A DNA stretch of 64,000 bases. Origin: Promineifilum sp. (GTDB lineage Bacteria; Chloroflexota; Anaerolineae; Promineifilales; Promineifilaceae). The notes beneath the pieces were generated by a model. The model saw nothing but the letters and a program-made list of their open reading frames with translations. It made no database searches and was not told the DNA's origin. How positions within the stretch are numbered: the stretch's first letter is position 1; the number at the start of each line of letters is the position of its first letter. A program made the translations under genes and the position numbers. The DNA lies in the NCBI GenBank assembly GCA_020634335.1, contig JACKBY010000004.1:124001-188000 (forward strand). Reading direction: 5' to 3'. Below, piece after piece: positions 61,138 to 64,000 of the stretch.

Positions 61138-61150
61138 GGACTGTACGAAT

Positions 61151-61167
61151 GAGTGGTCTGACCAGTT
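61151..61167 (-). promoter_or_regulatory. FadR-type operator
   Basis: On the minus strand the site reads AACTGGTCAGACCACTC, with the palindromic core TGGTC-A-GACCA at 61154-61164. The first 12 positions agree with the E. coli FadR consensus AACTGGTCNGAC. It covers roughly +1 to +17 of the predicted transcript, a position suited to repression. Confidence 0.8.
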
Positions 61168-61173
61168 AAGGAC

Positions 61174-61203
61174 ATCATAATGGAAACGGCTCCCGGTTGT
61201 CAA
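61174..61203 (-). promoter_or_regulatory. Promoter of the fadR-like operon
   Basis: Minus-strand TTGACA (61198-61203) and TATGAT (61174-61179) are 18 bases apart. The start of transcription would be near 61167, at the edge of the operator. No ribosome-binding site precedes GTG 61137. Confidence 0.75.
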
Positions 61204-61392
61204 GCTCCAGCATCGACCTTCTTTTTTCAGGCAAATTGACCGAGAACAGATAGATGAATCTTCACGTATAATTCACCGGAGATTTACAAGCTTTTTATCC
61301 CGGATCGACCGCCTCGTGTTATCTTCTAAGATGGGCAACGGTGCGCCCTCAAACCAGACCGCCACCTGTTGAATGGGGTAAACAGGATATTA
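61204..61392. other. Divergent gap upstream of zinc-ribbon membrane protein
   Basis: This 189-bp gap holds the 5' region of the gene at 61393 (ACAGGAT before the ATG). AT-rich stretches at 61250-61320 may hold a plus-strand promoter, but I see no hexamer pair that stands out. The region is shared upstream sequence with the fadR-like operon, so the operator at 61151 could in principle also affect this gene. Confidence 0.3.
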
Positions 61393-63267
61393 ATGTCCAT
61401 GACCACAAAAAGACCAACTTCGGGCCATAAGAACAAGCCAAAAAAGACAGACAGTCAGGCGATTGATCCCAGAACCGGTAAAAAACCGAAATCCGCCGGC
61501 TTCATCGAAAGTAGCGACTTTAAACCCAACTGGCTGGAAACAGGCCCGCTGTCGCCCGACATGCTCCCTGAGCCGCCGACAACAGAAGATGCTCAGCTCA
61601 CACCAGATGAGTTTGATACCCTTCAGGCCTCGTTGAAACGATTTTATGAGGAAGTTGGGGAAGACGAATTGCCCACCCCCCCCGCGACAGAGACAAGTGA
61701 GCTGGAACCAAAGGATTCTGTGCTGGAAGCCAACCAAGATGACCTCCCCTCGAGCGAGGATAATTCCATCGAGCTTGTAGAGCTGGTAGACAACGCTCAT
61801 GAGTTTGAAGAGGAAATAGCCACCACTCCCACCGAGGTTGAAGAGGCAACGGAGCCCTCCCCTCTAGAGGCGGAAGTCCAGTTGCCTGATGACTTGGAGG
61901 AAGACGCGGCCAAGCTGATACCCGAAGCGGCCGAGCTAATACCCGAAGAACCGGCGTGGATAGCCCCCCTGCTAGAGGCCGAGGCGGACGCCGCTGTGAC
62001 ACCTCCTTCTTCGTCACTATACGAAACATACCCTGTTACTGTGCCCGAAGATGACCCGGCGGATGACTTTGTCGACGATGAAGAACCCGAACCGGTCGCG
62101 GTAGCGGCCACCATCGCCCCAACACAAATCGCGCCCAAGCCCAGGAAGACCGCTCGCACCAAAACACGTCGCCGTCCCGACCGTCTGTCAGTCCTGCTGC
62201 TGCTCTTAAGTTTATTACTGCTGGGCGCGGCCGCTCTCGTCTATTTCGTCAATCCATTTTCACGTATTGCGCTTGGGGCAGCATCCTTGGCCCGACCGAT
62301 TTCATCGCCCTCTACTCAATCCCCAACGGCCGGCAGCGGGGAGTGGTGCCTGGCGGGAGCATTTCTGCCGGCCGGGGCCGACCGGCCCAGATTGCTCGAT
62401 AGCGGCTCGAACGGCGACATCCTGGCCGATGACCTGGTCTTTTCGCTCGAATACGTGTTCCCCCAGCCGGGAACATTTGAATGGCAAGTCGTCGACTGCA
62501 ACAATGATGCGCTTGCCTATCCCGCGGATGCGCCGGCCTGGGCCACGACGACAGAGGCCAATCAGGCGGTTACCTTTAATTTTGACAGCGATCAACGCGC
62601 TGACCCCCTGTTCTTCCCTATTCCCTACGTCGTCAGCGCAATCGATGCCACCAGTAATTACCGTCTGATAGGCGATTTCCAGGACTGGGACCCCAACGAT
62701 CCGTCGGCCGTACTACAACAACTCAACATTGGCCTCCACCAACAAGTCAGGCGCATCGCCCGCTCAGGCAGCTATGAAGCCTATATTATTGCCGCAGATA
62801 AAGGCCAAGCGATGGACGCCTATGGACGCACGACAGTTCCCATTCCCTTCTCGTTCGAAACCGAGCGCAACGGCGAGTATGTCGTTTTCCTTGTCGACAC
62901 AGACCGCGGCCGGGCATCGATCATGTACGACATGCCGCCCCTATTAACTTCATTGGCCTATGGTGACGGCAACTGGATTCTGAGCTTGGTTCTGGTCGGG
63001 CTGGCGTCTCTGTTGTTGCTCGGCCTGATCGTGCGCTGGATCATTCTACACAGCAAACGATTACAGATGGAAGCCGGATGTCCCAACTGCGGGCGGCAGG
63101 AATTGATGCGAATCTCCCGGCGCCCCACCGATCGGGCATTACACCTGATCGGCATTCCCGCCTATCGCTATCGCTGCCGCAACTGCGTGTGGGAAGGAAC
63201 GCGGCTCAGCGAAGAAGGTGTGGCGATCTCTCCCGGCGTCAAGTTGGCCTACTTCGACGAGGAGTAG
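61393..63267 (+). CDS. Two-TM protein with acidic N-terminus, extracellular glycan-binding-like domain and zinc ribbon
   Basis: The 624-residue product begins with about 255 residues that are acidic, Pro/Glu-rich and probably disordered. A basic stretch (TARTKTRRRPDR) precedes membrane helix 1 (about 266-290). The outside part (about 305-520) includes WCLAGAFLPAG, FEWQVVDCNNDAL, and YRLIGDFQDWDPND with GSYEAYIIAAD, resembling two CBM48/pullulanase X25-like beta-sandwich modules. Helix 2 (about 535-560) is followed by a zinc ribbon with GCPNC and CRNC and ends soon after. The same ribbon lies in the protein at 31848. Function unknown; a transmembrane sensor is conceivable. Confidence 0.78.
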   Translation: MSMTTKRPTSGHKNKPKKTDSQAIDPRTGKKPKSAGFIESSDFKPNWLETGPLSPDMLPEPPTTEDAQLTPDEFDTLQASLKRFYEEVGEDELPTPPATETSELEPKDSVLEANQDDLPSSEDNSIELVELVDNAHEFEEEIATTPTEVEEATEPSPLEAEVQLPDDLEEDAAKLIPEAAELIPEEPAWIAPLLEAEADAAVTPPSSSLYETYPVTVPEDDPADDFVDDEEPEPVAVAATIAPTQIAPKPRKTARTKTRRRPDRLSVLLLLLSLLLLGAAALVYFVNPFSRIALGAASLARPISSPSTQSPTAGSGEWCLAGAFLPAGADRPRLLDSGSNGDILADDLVFSLEYVFPQPGTFEWQVVDCNNDALAYPADAPAWATTTEANQAVTFNFDSDQRADPLFFPIPYVVSAIDATSNYRLIGDFQDWDPNDPSAVLQQLNIGLHQQVRRIARSGSYEAYIIAADKGQAMDAYGRTTVPIPFSFETERNGEYVVFLVDTDRGRASIMYDMPPLLTSLAYGDGNWILSLVLVGLASLLLLGLIVRWIILHSKRLQMEAGCPNCGRQELMRISRRPTDRALHLIGIPAYRYRCRNCVWEGTRLSEEGVAISPGVKLAYFDEE

Positions 63268-63281
63268 GAATACCGACCGCG

Positions 63282-63971
63282 CTAGGCAGATTCGGCGTCG
63301 CCGAATCCCAGCGCGATACGCCGCACGCGGGTGTCGAGTGGGTCGATACCCAGAGCCATCAGCACGTCATCTGGTCGCCCCGTCTGCGAGGCGGTCTGCA
63401 CCAGTCTCATAAGCAACAAAACCCCCCTCCCTCGGGGCACTACTTCCAGTTCCATAACAAGCGGTCGTAAATCGACGAGCTGAGGCTTGTCGGATTTGCG
63501 GCGGGAACGCTCGCGGACGAGCGATTCGGCCGCCAAGACGGCCGCCACATTCTCTCGCAGCTCGTCTTCATCGATTGGCTCCAGGAACTCCACCTCATAG
63601 GATGAGTCGGCCAGCAATTTCTGAATCGACGGAGCGGATAGCTCTACCTCTTCGGCGGCCGTGACCGTGATACCCGGCGGCATACTGAGGCCTAGACGCG
63701 CCAGGAATCGCGGCGGATCGACCGGCTCCGTCAGCCATACGTCGGCGATCTCGGCCTGGCTGGTGTAGCCCAGGGGCAAGGCGGCCGCCAAGGAAAGCCG
63801 CGGACGGCGGTTGAAACCCTGAGTATAAGCGATAGGCAATCCGGCCCGATTGAGGGCACGTTCCACGGCTCGCGCCAGGTCCAGATGACTGATATAGCGG
63901 GCCGTTCCCTCCTTGGTGAAGGTCATACGCATACGCTGGACGGCCGCCATGGGCTGATGTTCGCTTTCCAC
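63282..63971 (-). CDS. DUF2344 / TIGR03936 radical-SAM-associated protein
   Basis: Residues MRMTFTKEGTARYISHLDLARAVERALNRAGLPIAYTQGFNRRPRLS (read in parts) and the later LPLGYTSQAEIADVWL match the TIGR03936 domain. This domain is usually encoded next to, or fused with, a B12-binding radical SAM protein (TIGR03960). The frame from GTG 63971 remains open to base 64000 (29 bases further), so the gene may be the C-terminal part of a fused protein that starts outside the window. The biochemical role is unknown; a tRNA or ribosomal link has been suggested by gene neighbourhoods. Confidence 0.82.
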   Translation of the reverse strand: MESEHQPMAAVQRMRMTFTKEGTARYISHLDLARAVERALNRAGLPIAYTQGFNRRPRLSLAAALPLGYTSQAEIADVWLTEPVDPPRFLARLGLSMPPGITVTAAEEVELSAPSIQKLLADSSYEVEFLEPIDEDELRENVAAVLAAESLVRERSRRKSDKPQLVDLRPLVMELEVVPRGRGVLLLMRLVQTASQTGRPDDVLMALGIDPLDTRVRRIALGFGDAESA

Positions 63972-64000
63972 GGGTGAAGTAATATCACGTTCAAGTGCCC

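Noticed and set aside
61137..61203. Longer FadR-like start at TTG 61203
   Set aside because: It would place the -35, -10 and operator inside the coding region, and the extra residues have no counterpart in FadR.

Overview
The window is a dense, GC-rich stretch of bacterial chromosome with about 51 protein genes on both strands and no rRNA, tRNA, insertion sequence, prophage or CRISPR array that I can see. Gene content suggests a Chloroflexota bacterium, probably of the Anaerolineae and its relatives. Pointers are lipoproteins carrying SdrD_B-like and NBR1-like Ig domains, Thr/Ser/Pro-rich linkers, a YfhO-type membrane protein, an effector-associated-domain ATPase, and housekeeping genes scattered among many secreted and membrane proteins. 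This is inference from gene content; no marker RNA is present.

Layout. 1-5 kb: a REC-GAF response regulator cut by the left edge, a family-5 solute-binding lipoprotein overlapping rsmG, and convergent recF. 5-12 kb: a plus-strand run of a sulfatase-superfamily hydrolase, lgt, guaB, a RarD-type transporter and purB. 11.8-16 kb: a minus-strand operon of an EAD-ATPase with an altered Walker A, a GrpB-family protein, a conserved protein of unknown function and an M20 peptidase. 16-25 kb: GH1 beta-glucosidase, a polytopic S8 protease, thiolase, an HD protein, a secreted jelly-roll-like protein and histidine ammonia-lyase, with a 375-bp AT-rich gap. 25-32.6 kb: DNA polymerase III delta prime, an S2P-like protein with HQxxH, an IMPase-family phosphatase, a YfhO-like protein, an NBR1/SdrD lipoprotein and a membrane zinc-ribbon protein. 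32.6-36.4 kb: a four-gene unit behind a good promoter (coiled-coil protein; membrane protein with roadblock-like and SH3-like parts; degenerate histidine kinase; thioredoxin-fold protein without CxxC). 36.4-49 kb: fabH, an M30-like metalloprotease, a YtxH-like protein, a lone Nfu N-domain protein, aspS, mutS, a threonine-synthase-like gene with a dual-specificity phosphatase, and an epimerase with a P450. 49-54 kb: aconitase, a PQQ-repeat lipoprotein, a small protein and radC. 54-61 kb: a minus-strand series of FadR-like regulator, alkyl-DHAP-synthase-like flavoprotein, GlpD, PyrD, acylphosphatase and a FecR-domain protein. 61-64 kb: a second zinc-ribbon membrane protein and a DUF2344 protein.

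The most notable system is at 55.9-61.2 kb. The regulator resembles E. coli FadR along its whole length, keeps the DNA-contact residues, and has a FadR-type operator (61151-61167) just downstream of a sigma70-like promoter (61174-61203) at its own 5' end. It heads an overlapping operon of three flavoenzymes, one of them related to the ether-lipid enzyme alkyl-DHAP synthase. This suggests acyl-CoA-responsive control of glycerolipid or ether-lipid precursor metabolism, outside the gammaproteobacteria where FadR was characterised. Several proteins also look like relatives of enzymes that have lost key catalytic residues: the ATPase, the histidine kinase, the S2P homologue and the thioredoxin-fold protein.
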